DNA from: Anthostomella pinea
Taxonomy: Eukaryota > Ascomycota > Sordariomycetes > Xylariales > Xylariaceae
Direction of reading: 5' to 3'
Assembly (NCBI GenBank): GCA_963556695.1
Contig: CAUWAG010000020.1
Location: 868,001-932,000, forward strand
Length of the DNA stretch: 64,000 nucleotides
The notes beneath the pieces were generated by a model. It saw nothing but the letters and a program-made list of their open reading frames with translations, made no database searches and had not been told where the DNA came from. Below are positions 42,205 through 52,966 of this stretch, in pieces (position 1 is the stretch's first letter; each line of letters opens with the position of its first letter). Both the position numbers and the translations under genes were made by a program.

Positions 42205-42669
42205 GTCAAGTTGGTCCCTATCGACGGGAGCATCACACTGTCGGAGCCGCAGGCCAAAACGACCCTGGATGCCATCAACCTAGCCCGCATCAATCCGCTA
42301 CGCCATCACCTCCCACATCTTCCAGGAGGCGACGCCGGCATCATCCGCTACGCCATCGCCAACTACATCTTCTAGGAGCCAACGCCGGGTGTCATCGCCT
42401 ACACGGCGGCCTCCCGGCTGCTCCTCGAGAATAATAACGCCCTGCAGGCCTGGGTCGGCTTTAGCACCGAAAACATCTACCCGAGCTCGGCGCGCATTAT
42501 CGACGCGCTGACGTGCCACGTACAGTCGCCATTTCTTGCTCTCTACCTCAGTTTGCAAGGGGTGACAGCTGCTTCGACGGGGACTGAACTCGCTACCCTA
42601 GCTAGGACTTACTGGGAGATCGAAGTTCTGCGGGAGAACGGGGATGTGGGATTTCCCTTGACGGGATGA
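42205..42669 (+). pseudogene. O-methyltransferase relic (secondary-metabolite type)
   Basis: One frame from 42208 to 42669 contains KLVPIDGSITLSEP, IIRYAIANYIF, a TAG at 42374, then EPTPGVIAYTAASRLLLENN and ALQAWVGFSTENIYPSSARI. This is the N-terminal dimerisation/winged-helix part of fungal SAM-dependent O-methyltransferases of the sterigmatocystin/sirodesmin kind. The catalytic SAM-binding half is absent. Within it, 42293-42342 and 42343-42392 are a 50-bp tandem duplication. Because 50 is not a multiple of three, the first copy is read out of frame. The first copy has TTCCAGGAG where the second has TTCTAGGAG, so the stop arose from CAG by a CpA-to-TpA change. A CTAAC...AATCAG acceptor precedes the relic. 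Confidence 0.7.
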
Positions 42670-43780
42670 GGGATGGGCTTTTCGAATCGGGAGAGTACAG
42701 GCTTGGTAGGCTGTCTGCTTTCGTCAGTGCAGTCTTGATAGGAATATTGAGTTTAAGTCACAATAGGGAAGCCGAAGCGAACTTAGCAAATGAGTTAACA
42801 CAAGAGTTGGTATCGTAAGTGAAATTATGGCGTGTATTCATCTGGCGCAGTATCATGTCTTAATCTACCAGATTTTCAACAAACAGCCGGATACTCGTAC
42901 CTAAGTACTCTCGCAGCTCAGCTATTATCACGTCAATATGACAGTTAAGCTGTCTCTTCGTGACCGTTTTGGCCTACTATTGGCAACTATGTATGCTGCC
43001 GGTGACTGGAACGAAGCAAACCCATAGGTACTTTTAGATCGAGCGCACTCACTGTGCTCAGTGGACCTAAACTGCTCAGGGGTAAACTTTCCAGCTTGCT
43101 TTCTCTACCTAATTCCTGCGAGATAAGGTCATGGCGGACGCAGCTCACGTTATGATACATCGAAACAATTGAGAGAGACCCTTGATCAGAGTGAACCAAC
43201 CAGTCAAATCACGTGCACCGATCGAAGGAATCATCACTACCCGTGACCTGTACCTGATCGGATGCCATCACCCCTACGAGGGACCGGTTTTACCGATTCT
43301 GCCTGCACAGATGTTAGGGGAATGTGGAAGTCCCGAGGCAACCAGAAGCCTGGAAACCGCGGTGATACCAATGTACCTTGGACTCCCCTTCCCTGCCATA
43401 AGGGCTGTGGTAAATCGTGTTTAGCCTTATGGTATAGATAGCCAGTGGGTCCACGATGATTACCTAGGTAGGCAGAGCTCAAGTATGTGTACCTGTGCAG
43501 GTGATGAAAATACCTACTGGATATTTCACGGCTTGACAGGGTACACTGGACCCTCATAAGTCTCCGTACACCACCCTCTAGAAAACAACGGTATATGTAG
43601 AATTGTAATAATAACACTGGAATAAGCACTGAAAATAGCGTATCAAACCAGAGCTGCTTATTCATGTATGCTTATTCCTGTATTTCGAAATTTGCCACGG
43701 ACAACCGTTGACTCTTATTAACATAGCGCGCACGGAGACTTTTGAGGCTGAGTGTACACATGTCAAGATTAACTTGTCCG
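42670..43780. other. decayed spacer with a single element end
   Basis: No gene seen. At 43543-43572 there is ACACTGGACCCTCATAAGTC continuing TCCGTACACC, a match to the ends of the 103-bp element at 15938-16040. The partner end is not visible nearby. Confidence 0.5.
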
Positions 43781-46093
43781 CTACCTCTTCTCCAAATGCG
43801 CGTCCCCGTCCTCGCCGCCATCGCTCCGCGCCGAGCCCGAGCGGTCCTGTAACAGGATCCGCAATTTGGCCTGCGCTCGGATCAATGTCTGCCACTGCTT
43901 CTCGCCCCAGCCGTCGGCGAAGGTGGTATCCTCTAACAAGCCCTGCTGCGCCTTCTCGCTCCATGCTAGCCGGGCCTGGATGATGGGACTGAGCAACTGG
44001 CGCTTCGAATCGTACAGGTCGATTCGCTTCGTGGATAACATATTCAAGGCCCCTATGGGTACTGCGAGTCGCGACAGCGGCAACGCGAGGTGTCGCGTGA
44101 CTAGTTTCTCGCACAAAGCACTGTCATGCAGTTTCATAGCGACGGCCAGAGTCGGGCCTGGAATTTGGCGTCATTCAGGAGAGTTGTCTCGATGGGTTTC
44201 TGCTGAGCATCGAGGAGGACGTCGACCAAAGCACGCAAGGAATCTTCCGGCAAGTCTATCCAGAGACACGTGTGAACAATACCGACCGTGCACTTCTCGT
44301 CGTCTCTGATGGCTTCCACGATTCTTTGGCGTACTGAGGCTTAATCCCAAAGGGCCGGCGTCCGAATGATGTCGAGCAAGTCAGCGGTGGCTTTATGTGA
44401 GGGCCAGCCTGTGTTACTCGGGCCTAGCAGATCGACGGCCGTGGGATGTGAGTCTAGCTATAGGCTTACGAGGGAGTGGAAAGGGGCTCCTTGCATGACC
44501 GTCTTGAACAACTTGCGCCGCATGGTCTGGTTGTCACCACGGTGCTCAGGTTCCAGAGTACCGGACGAAAACCAAGAATCAGTATAGGCCGAATAAAAAG
44601 ATTTAGTCCGAGGCTTCTTCGCCCGGTGTGCCACGAGTCGCCTCAAAAAATCGTTGACTTCCTGGACCGAGGGACAGTCACCTACGAGGGCCGCAAACGC
44701 GGCCGCTTCTCCGACGTGGGCCATTAGGTCGGCCTGCCGGGGCCACGCAATCAAGACAAACTTATGGTATGTGCAGTCCTTGGGTGGCGACTCATTGCCT
44801 AGGTAGCCCTCGTAGGTAATTTTGCGCTGACCGTGCCACAGCTGCATCCTGGACTTAAAATCCGGATTCAGAACGTTGTCTTCCGAGAGTTTACTGCTAG
44901 AGGTGCGTAGGGTCTGTCCATCGAGCGAGTACAACGTAGTAGATGTCTGGGTTGGGGCGTCGCATTCTTCCCAGTTGTCATAGCCAGCCAGCCGTGCCGT
45001 AGAAGTTGGCGTGCATCTCTGCCTCTGCGATGAAGAAGGCGAAGCGGGCATCGCCCGGCGCCGCGGCGTTGATCTCGCTCAACACGGCCATGCGACTTCT
45101 GTCTATGCCTTTGAGGCCGGCGATACCTAGAGCCTCAATGGTCTTGGTCGTGTACGCATGGTCAAAGAAAAGATGGAAACTGCGGCCAGTGCGGGCCACA
45201 GCCGTCAAGGTCTCGGCCATGTCAGTCTTGAGTTGTTTGTTGATATCACGGGTTTCGGCTGGCTGGGCGCTCGACCGGGGCCAGCAGATAGAGTACACGA
45301 GGGCGAGTCGATATCCACGCGTGATGGGTGTGACAGCATGCTCTGCATCAGCATAGTGGACGGCGTAGTGACAAGCGTAAGCGGATTTGCCAGCAGCCTG
45401 ACCAAAGTCGTGTCGAACAGGTTCTGCGGCATCGTCCCGATACACGACAAGCTCTCCGCCCTGGTGCTCAGACGGAAGCTGGACCACCAGGGTGGCAAAC
45501 ATGTCGTCCTCCTTGGTATCCCGGTGCTTGGCGAAGTGGCCGCCTTCCTTGTACAACAGGAATTTGTAGAGGTGCAGCGAGATGGGCACGTTGGGAACGC
45601 CCAGCTTGTCGGCGATCATCATGGCCGCGATGTCGATGCCGGCCCCCCAGGCGGGATTGTGGATGCTGACTTTGGCAGGATCTAGTTCCCATGAGTTGCG
45701 TACGGACGTGTCGGTCCGGGTCTCGAGGCCGTGCCCAAATGGGGACTGTTCGCAGACCCTCATGATGGCCTCGGCCTGGGCGTCTTCGACGACAGGGAGC
45801 GCGATATGGCCCAGGCCGTCGATGCTGAGCCCCGGTGCTGCAGGCAGGAAGTCGATCTCGCCGCCGAAGGAGAACTCGACGCGCTCGGTGGGCGCTTGTC
45901 CGAGGAGAAGACCCAGGTCGTGCAGTGGTCCATGGCCCTGGCCAAGTGGCATCCCGTGGTCAGAAGCTTCGGAGCCGCTGTCCTCGCAGTCGGAAGGCTG
46001 GGGTTTCAAGTCATCATAGCCATCATAGTGGTCATAGTTGTCACAGTGGTCATTCTCATCATAGTCATAAGCTTCGGAGTCGCTGTCCTCCAT
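43781..46093 (-). pseudogene. 2-oxoglutarate/Fe(II) oxygenase gene with four lesions
   Basis: A prolyl-4-hydroxylase-like oxygenase domain lies in the first 371 codons (46093..44978). The iron ligands HRD (H-x-D) and EHAV, and the 2-oxoglutarate arginine in RGYRLALVY, are all present, in a double-stranded beta-helix context (LVVQLPSEHQGGELVVY). The frame then breaks near 45003 at GGCTGGCTGGCT, which is best explained by one extra GGCT unit. It resumes with GYDNWEECD. The second frame contains an in-frame TAG near 44458 and TAA near 44341 (each CAG/CAA to TAG/TAA by C-to-T at CpA). Protein-like sequence continues (VRQRIVEAIRDDEK, LWIDLPEDSLRALVD). Near 44150 a 2-base insertion shifts frame to AMKLHDSALCEKLV through to 43781. 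The N-terminus is acidic with D/Y-rich microrepeats (GATGATAC-type). Substrate unknown. Confidence 0.8.
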
Positions 46094-46961
46094 AGTGGTT
46101 GACTCTGCACGTCTAAATTGTAGCCGTATCTAGAACTCGAATCAAGTGCGGACTAGATACGGTATGTAGTCGTGGTGTGGCAGAAGACGGTCCCGAGCAA
46201 CCGAGGTCGTCCAAAACTCGTATGTAGTCTCGTACCGTGAAAGTGGAGACAGCAGATTAGGTTCGACTTGCTCTTTCCTGACGCGTCGAGCGCGTGACCT
46301 TCATGTTGCCTCCTTCCTTGCCTTCCATGCAACGCCTCCTGTCCATCTTCGACTTCCTGGCCTGACTTGGAACCCTCGCAAACATTGGCAAAGAGGCAAT
46401 CAAAAGAGTACTGGCTCCCTCCACCTAGGACACACAATGTCGTAGGAACTCGTGCTGTGCGGACGAGGAGGGAGCGAGGTGGACAAATGAAGCTCGGCTC
46501 ACCCGACTCGCGTTTAATTGGATTCTTATGCCTTCGGAACACCACCGACCAAACACCCACACACTGACCACAGAAACGTTGCATCCCCTGCAGTACCAAG
46601 TGTCTTCGATGATCTTCGCATGAACTTCTGGAATGCACAATGCACATGCACAACGCACATCGAAGGGTAGTCCTGGAACCGCGATAGATCCCATCTGCCG
46701 TTCGTGCCTTTCGTGCGATGGTGACAGGTATGGCGAACAGTCAGTCTATAGAAGACCTCCAGCTATATATGCGTCCTTCTTTCTCGTCTGCTGTTTACTC
46801 CTTTCTGTTTTCTCTCATGCGGTTTCACTCTCTCGCTCATCTATCTATATACCATAGCACGCACCTAATAACCCCAGCCTCGAACCGGCCCAAGACACCA
46901 GTTATAATACCTATATCCCATCCCTGCACCACCACCCCTATACCACACACAAACCCATCAC
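46094..46961. other. spacer with plus-strand promoter
   Basis: No gene seen. From about 46760 a TATATA motif and a CT-rich, then CCAC/ACACC-rich leader precede the plus-strand gene at 46962, marking the return to conserved gene order. Confidence 0.5.
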
Positions 46962-47513
46962 ATGTCGTCGTACTTCACCATGGCCAAGCCTACCACCCAC
47001 GACGCGGCGGACTCATCCTCCATCACGCTCGAGAAGCCCGTCCCCGCCCCTACCAAGCGCCCCGGCACCTCAGGCACCGAGAACCTGCTCATCACGAACC
47101 GGCGGCAGGCCTCAGAGCAATTCCAGAAAGCCCAGAAGGCCGAGCGTGCCTACCGCGCTAAGAAGCACGCGTCGGCGGCGCGCACCAACTACACGGAAAC
47201 CAAGGCGCACTTTGCGGCCGCGGCAACGCACCTGCGCCTCGGCGTGAAAGGGCTGCTGGGCGTAATGCGCGCATTGCCGTACCTGGCGGGCGAAAGGCGC
47301 GAGGAGGGACGGCGGAAGGCGGAGGCAAGGAAAAGGGCGAGGCATTTGGAGCAGAAGAAGAAGCTTGAGGAGGAGCTGGCACGGCGGTCGGGGGACGGGG
47401 ATGGTGATGATGATGCGGAGGGTGGAGAGACCGCGGAGGGCGAGGATGAGAACGAGAAGCTGAGCGAGAAGAAAAAGGGGAAGGGGAAGGGCAAGAAGAG
47501 CGCGGCGGAGTAG
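46962..47513 (+). CDS. small charged coiled-coil hypothetical protein
   Basis: Single exon, 183 residues from ATG 46962; a second ATG at 46980 (ACCATGG) has the better context and may be the real start. No family recognised. The N-terminal 60 residues are S/T/P-rich. The middle (QKAQKAERAYRAKKHASAAR, LRLGVKGLLGVMRALPYLAG) could form helices, with a short hydrophobic patch. The C-terminal 70 residues alternate basic and acidic runs (KRARHLEQKKKLEEELARR, then GDGDGDDDAEGGE and KKKGKGKGKKSAAE), typical of nuclear or ribosome-associated small proteins. High GC3 and strong codon bias suggest a real, conserved gene. Confidence 0.65.
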   Translation: MSSYFTMAKPTTHDAADSSSITLEKPVPAPTKRPGTSGTENLLITNRRQASEQFQKAQKAERAYRAKKHASAARTNYTETKAHFAAAATHLRLGVKGLLGVMRALPYLAGERREEGRRKAEARKRARHLEQKKKLEEELARRSGDGDGDDDAEGGETAEGEDENEKLSEKKKGKGKGKKSAAE

Positions 47514-48619
47514 GGGTTACCGTACGATATGCGTGTACCAACGGCAAGAGGTGAAGATGAAGGAGGAGGAGGACAACGATGATACCCCAAGCTGGGCCAC
47601 CACGACACGCAACAAACACCCTGCTCGCCACGCCTTTCTCGGCCCAAAAAAACAACACACATTCGCTATTTCCTATGTTCCAGACGGCCACCCGGCTATA
47701 CATACTCTCTTTATTTCCATCTCGGATTTTCCAAACACTCGCTCTCGTCCAGACGGACAACAACACCAACGCTCATTTCCTATCCGAACCAAAATATTAT
47801 CTCTGCAACCGACAGACACCTGATATAGGCTTCCACGTCGATTGTCCACCTCCCAGGACCCCACACGGCTCAGGGGGATCCCGCAAACCGGAATCAACAT
47901 CGCTTGCTCTTGGGTCAGCCTGACGAACACCCATCTTTCTTTCATCACTCTTTCCTTATAACGAACACGACATGATATGACGAGACAACGCCGATCACAC
48001 ACGAGGCAAAGAAAACATCCATGATGCATAATCATAATCCCGTCACCCTTTGGTCCGTCCACCAACAAACGACGCGACTGAATCGGATCGGATGGGGGTC
48101 TACGGCGTTATACACCATACCTACGTAAACCCCCTAACCAGATCACACAGCATTCAGTCTCATCAACGGGCAACGGACAAGGGCGTTTTCTCAACACAAA
48201 TCCGGCCATGCATGGTTTTCCAACCTCAGATCTCATGTCTGTCTTGTCTGTCATATCCGATTTTCCAACATTCTTGTATTTATCACGTTCATATCCCATA
48301 GGTACCTAGGGGTAGAGCTTGAAAGAAGGCGCGGCAGAGGAACTTGATACCATATCGACGCGGCTCAGAAGCCGGGCAATACTACCTGACAAGTATCCAC
48401 ACTAAACTGCCCAGAAACATGTCACGCCACGTGAAGCCAGCAATGCCGTGCAGAGTACAAGAACCATAGTAATCCCATTAACTTGTGTGTAAAATGCATC
48501 AGTCTATGTCCGACCGACCCAGCCATGTGCCCATGCCCAAGTCGAGGTTGTGTCTTCGTATCATCATCGCCCCAGGCATTGTGGTATGCTGCCTGTTCGT
48601 ACGCCGCAGCTGATCCAAC
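47514..48619. other. convergent spacer
   Basis: About 1.1 kb between the 3' ends of the charged protein and eIF3g. It contains only short frames. The long antisense frames at 47158-47769 are shadows of the GC-rich gene to the left. Confidence 0.55.
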
Positions 48620-49711
48620 TTAGGCGGCCTTCTTTGCGAACTCCACGCGGAGAATCAGATGCTTGAAACCGTAGCCGTCCATCTTGGCGGCCGCCTTGAC
48701 GGCGTCGCCCCGGTCCGCAAAGCTGATGAAAGCAAAGCCCTTCGCAAGACCCGTGTCGCGGTCCTTAGCCAAAAACACACGGGTGACGCGGCCGAACCGT
48801 TCGAACATGTCGCGTAGCTCGCCTTCCTCGGCCATCTCGGAGACCTGTGATTATACATGTCAGTACCAAGCATAACACATACAAACGAAGTGAAAAGTCA
48901 CAACGGGTTCAACACAACAAGGGGTTTCGAAGGGTGGTTGCATAAGGATGAGGAAGGGGAAAGGGAAACTCACGTTCGTTACACGCAGTGTAGCAAGGTC
49001 GTCCCGCTCGCCGTACTTGCCACCCATCCTCTCGCCAGCCGCAGCAGAACCGCCAGGGCCTCCCCTCATCGCCGGCGGAACGTAGCTGCCCTTCTTGCCA
49101 GCGCCAGCAGCGCCAACGCCCGGCTGCTCGTCGTCGCCCATGCCCGCGGCGACGTCACCGGCGGCACCCTCGGCGCCGACGGGGGCCATGGTATCCTTGT
49201 AGGGGCAGCGGGCGGTGAAATGCTCGCCGTTACAAATACGACACTTGACGGTCTTGTCCTTGAGCTTGTCCTTCATGGCGTTGGCGTCGGGATCCTTGGC
49301 CTCGTCCTTGGTGTCCTTCTTCCAGTTGGTGCTGAGGCGGAAGATGATGTTCTCGGCGACCGACGTCGTGTCCATCTGGGGGCCGGCGCCGTCCTTCTCC
49401 GACAGGCCGAACTTGGCCCAGTGCTTGCGCTCGGCCACGCGCGGGTTGACGACCTCGCGGTGCGTCACGAGGCGGATGCGGCGCGTGGTCTTGACCTTCT
49501 GGCCTTGGTCGTTGAGCCGGTACGAGATGGTGGTCTTGGTGCCGTCTTTGTTCTGGATCGTCTGCGGGGGCGGGAGCTCGATGGCGACGTCGTCGCCCTC
49601 ATCGTCGTCGGCCCAATCTCTGTTTCCACATGCATGATTAGCGAACTGCGCAGACCCTTTTTTGTCGGATGCGGCAGGATCCAGTGCGTACCTGTTCTTG
49701 GTCGAAGCCAT
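48620..49711 (-). CDS. TIF35: translation initiation factor eIF3 subunit G
   Basis: Subunit g of the eIF3 complex, working in 40S recruitment and scanning in the cytoplasm. Three exons, 49711..49692, 49619..48974, 48844..48620, give 296 residues, the usual length. Exon 1 is 20 bases (MASTKN plus AG). Order of parts: acidic N-terminus ([19 protein letters not shown]), the eIF3g block ([28 protein letters not shown]), a CCHC-type zinc knuckle ([15 protein letters not shown]), a glycine/alanine-rich linker, and a C-terminal RRM split by intron 2 (LRVTN, then [27 protein letters not shown]). Every joint is phase-consistent. The 3' end is convergent with the charged protein gene. Confidence 0.97.
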
Positions 49712-50458
49712 ATTGGCGGTTCTGTGTGCGATCGTGGTGTTTTCGCAGCTGTTTATCGAGGGTCGAAAGAGCGGGATATGTTGCGTTGATTGATGGTTGT
49801 GGTTGTGGCGGTTTGTTCAGTAGAGGTGGATTTTTGCGATTTGGAGAATAATTCTGAGGGAGGTTTGGACTGTGTGGGGCAATCTCTGCCCCGCGTTCAG
49901 CCTCTCACCAGGTATCTGTGCTGTCTGTGTCTCCGCCGCCACACACCTCGACATTCGTGAGTCATCGAGCTCATTTGAATCTACCAAACTCGGATAAATC
50001 CAAGTTCAAGCTGCAAAGGTTCATTACAATTGGGTGTGAGGAACGACATCTTTCAAACTTCAATATGGGGTGGTGTTGTGTTTGCACTGGGATGCACAAG
50101 TTGCACAAGTCTGGTAAGTTTTGTTGCATGTAGAATTTCTTTGATTAGCTATGGAAAAGTCATGTGAGGTAGCCAGCCAGGCTATGTGGCGTAGGGGGTT
50201 GCTTCTGTTGTACATCCCACTGCCCTATATCGTCTCTTCATTGCATTGTGATGGTATCTCTTCGTATCCCTCAAGGTATCAAAAACCAGCCAAGCCAAAG
50301 GGGCCGCCGGACCCATATCAGCTTTTGGAGCAGATGAGTCTATGTACAAATCTAAAACGCCATCATAATCGGTCATAACAGGCATAAGGGGTATACACGA
50401 ATGAAGAACATCATGGAAAGAAAAGGGTGGCCGTTGTGGTGGTACGTGCATCAATAAA
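49712..50458. other. spacer between eIF3g and the PH-domain gene
   Basis: Upstream of eIF3g on the minus strand, and the 3' end of the PH-domain gene, which is transcribed in the same direction. It contains the eIF3g promoter; nothing else is supported. Confidence 0.55.
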
Positions 50459-52966
50459 TCAAGCCTTGATGCTTCGGAGTGTTCTCGAGGCTTTCTTCGG
50501 AATAGGGGGAAGTGCGCAGTTTGGCGGCGGCGCCGGAGGCGGTCCTTCTGCGAGTTGAGGCAAGCTCCTTCGAGACATGCGCGCTTTCAAGTCTGGGTCT
50601 ACGCCCAGGAACGGCGGCGACTGGCTCTGCTGACAAGTCCGCAGTGATGAGGCCGAACGTTTGGAAGAGCATACGACCGTGGGTGCGGGTCTTGACTCCT
50701 CATTACGAGGTGCACTCCGTTCTGCGCGATGGGAGAATGAGTATTGCAGGTCCTGAGAGAATGAGCCGTCGACCGAGAAATCTGATCTTTTGAAGGGTTG
50801 GTTTTTGGTACTTGGGGTCGTCGAAAGTCTTCGGGTTGGGCCGTACGAATCCATCGCTGAAGCGGCTCTCGGAATGTGCTCCGGCGCATCAAGTCTGTCT
50901 GAGTGCAATACACTTCTTCGGTTTGAGCTTATGCTTGACTGAACGGCGTCCGCCATTTGGGTCGACATCACACTCGAATGCCGCTTGGGGACTTTAGGGA
51001 CATCTGCCCTGCCTTGTGGCTCGCGTACAGAGTAGTTGCTAGTCCAGGACGAGCCGTTGATAGGTGAGTCCTTTGCCCCAGATGCAGCGCGTGGGAACGG
51101 ACTCAGTGACTTCCACTTCTTGGAAACCGCAGAGAGGGGAGATACGGGAGTTGGCTGATCAACAACTGTCGAAAGAGGACGTGACAACGCGAGCGCTGTT
51201 GGTGGAGTTCTTCGGATAGGCTTTGATGGCTTCTCGGGCTCAGGGGTCTGCGATACTTTCGCGGTGACATTAGTGCATATTGGGCTCAACGAGGAGAACC
51301 GCCTGATTGCCGTGTGCGGCACGCTGAAGTTGGGCACAGCTTGTATGCCTGGCGTGGATTGCTGAAGACACTCTTGACTCGAAGTTGAGACTGTTGAATG
51401 TGTATATGCACTTGTATCTTCAACAGGCTCGAGGCCGGGCACCGCAGTTTGCATCGACATTCGACGACTCGAGATTGCTGCAGCATTCGGTCGCAGATGG
51501 ACTTCTGGTACACCAGGTGCAATTCGAGGATCCTCAAAGCTCGAGAAACTCTCTCGTGTCGGAGAACAGCCCGGGGAAGAGCCTGTCGATGTGACAACCG
51601 TCCTCTGGCCCGAAGATATGTATGATAGCCGGTTGCCGATGCCACTATCATGACTATCACGAAGGCTTTCGAGATGACGGCCGTCGGCTGAAACTAGACT
51701 CGCAGTAGTGGAGTCACCATCGTGGGTCGATTCCGACGTTCGCTCTGCGGCTGGATTAAAAATGCCGCTATCCGCAGGGTCGATCAGAGCATTCTTTTGT
51801 GTGTATGAGAAATCTTCGGTGACGACACGAGAGAAGCGTTCTGGATCACGGAGAACAAGTGTCCTCTGGCTAGGTTGTTCTCTCAATACACTCACGATTT
51901 CGTGGACGTCGGGTTTTCCAGTCTCTGATAGCTTCTTTTTGCCACCCAGAGACTCGATCTCGCGCCGCAATGTTGCCAGCCAGTCGTCCATCGTCTCGGG
52001 GTTTTCAAAAATCAGCAAGGTCTTGTAGACCTGTCTCCGGTCGTTGCCTCTTGGAGAAAGCTTGGTCATGAGCGACTTGTGGTCGGACGACGGGTTTCCG
52101 TCCGCGTCAGTTGATGCAGCCACCTGCAGGACCCAATGTCTACCGGGAATCAGATCGCTGGCGTAGGCAGCGGAGTCTTTCGTAAGCTGCAAGACCTTTT
52201 CTGGTAACCTGTCGAAGTTGCCATCCACGGCATATTGCAGGATGTATCCGGAGGTGACAAGGACATATATTTTCCTTGTCCAATCCAAAGAATTCTTTCG
52301 GCCGGCGATGCGCTGCCTCCTCTTCACCGTATCGCCTTTTCTGTCGATTCCATGGTCCCCAACTTGATCCAGCCCGTGGTTGTTGCTCTGTGACAAGTCG
52401 CTCAGGCGCGCGAGTGTCTCCATGGAAACATTGCACGCCGGCAAGGTCGCATGCTTCACAGCCTGGGTGAAGACCTTGAACAATGGTGGTGCTTCCCAAC
52501 CCATCGCCGCAGCTTGCGCCTTCTGGGGCGCGAGCGGTAGAGGCTTCTCCTTGTCGGCACTGCCTTGCCGTGATCGAGGTGGGGTTAGAAGATCGGCGGT
52601 AGACCTCGACGCAGTTGATGGTGGACTCAACAGGGACAGCTGCGAGCGTGAGGAGTGTAGTCTGTGAGGCCAATTGCTGATCTCGGCCAATGAAGCCCGA
52701 ATTCCACCAGATCGCAACTCTTGTAGGGACGCTGACTCTTCAGCGACATCGTCGTCCTTCCCCGCTTTTGACCTGCCGAATATGTTCCTCAAGCCAACCA
52801 TGGATTCCCGCTTCATCGACCTCTTGACGCGCAGTGGGATCCTATTTTCGTCCCCGATGATGGTAATGTCGGCTGGTCGTGGTCGTCGCCCACTACTCGC
52901 GCGCTGATTTATTGCTTGTAGTGCTTCGAATGTGCCACTCTGCGGGCTCGCCAGTGATTCTGCCAT
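50459..52966 (-). CDS. large PH-domain protein
   Basis: Single exon, 835 residues from ATG 52966 (MAESLASPQSGTFEAL). The frame stays open upstream to 53071 but has no ATG there. A PH-like domain lies roughly at residues 195-335: it starts GRKNSLDWTRKIYVLVTSGY, continues LQYAVDGNFDRLPEKVLQL and HWVLQV, and ends near NPETMDDWLATLRREIESLG with the C-terminal helix tryptophan. PH domains bind phosphoinositides, and fungal proteins of this build are usually uncharacterised cortical or signalling factors. The remaining 500 residues are serine/proline-rich, disordered by composition, with several R-x-x-S and S-P sites that suggest phosphorylation (RKRSSV-type RHSSVMS, RRLSTTPS), and end with a proline-rich PPPAPPPNCALPPIPKK tail that could bind SH3 or WW domains. 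Confidence 0.8.
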   Translation of the reverse strand: MAESLASPQSGTFEALQAINQRASSGRRPRPADITIIGDENRIPLRVKRSMKRESMVGLRNIFGRSKAGKDDDVAEESASLQELRSGGIRASLAEISNWPHRLHSSRSQLSLLSPPSTASRSTADLLTPPRSRQGSADKEKPLPLAPQKAQAAAMGWEAPPLFKVFTQAVKHATLPACNVSMETLARLSDLSQSNNHGLDQVGDHGIDRKGDTVKRRQRIAGRKNSLDWTRKIYVLVTSGYILQYAVDGNFDRLPEKVLQLTKDSAAYASDLIPGRHWVLQVAASTDADGNPSSDHKSLMTKLSPRGNDRRQVYKTLLIFENPETMDDWLATLRREIESLGGKKKLSETGKPDVHEIVSVLREQPSQRTLVLRDPERFSRVVTEDFSYTQKNALIDPADSGIFNPAAERTSESTHDGDSTTASLVSADGRHLESLRDSHDSGIGNRLSYISSGQRTVVTSTGSSPGCSPTRESFSSFEDPRIAPGVPEVHLRPNAAAISSRRMSMQTAVPGLEPVEDTSAYTHSTVSTSSQECLQQSTPGIQAVPNFSVPHTAIRRFSSLSPICTNVTAKVSQTPEPEKPSKPIRRTPPTALALSRPLSTVVDQPTPVSPLSAVSKKWKSLSPFPRAASGAKDSPINGSSWTSNYSVREPQGRADVPKVPKRHSSVMSTQMADAVQSSISSNRRSVLHSDRLDAPEHIPRAASAMDSYGPTRRLSTTPSTKNQPFKRSDFSVDGSFSQDLQYSFSHRAERSAPRNEESRPAPTVVCSSKRSASSLRTCQQSQSPPFLGVDPDLKARMSRRSLPQLAEGPPPAPPPNCALPPIPKKASRTLRSIKA

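Noticed and set aside
47158..47769. 203-codon minus-strand serine/proline-rich ORF
   Set aside because: Antisense of a GC-rich charged gene; the S/P/R composition is typical of such shadows.
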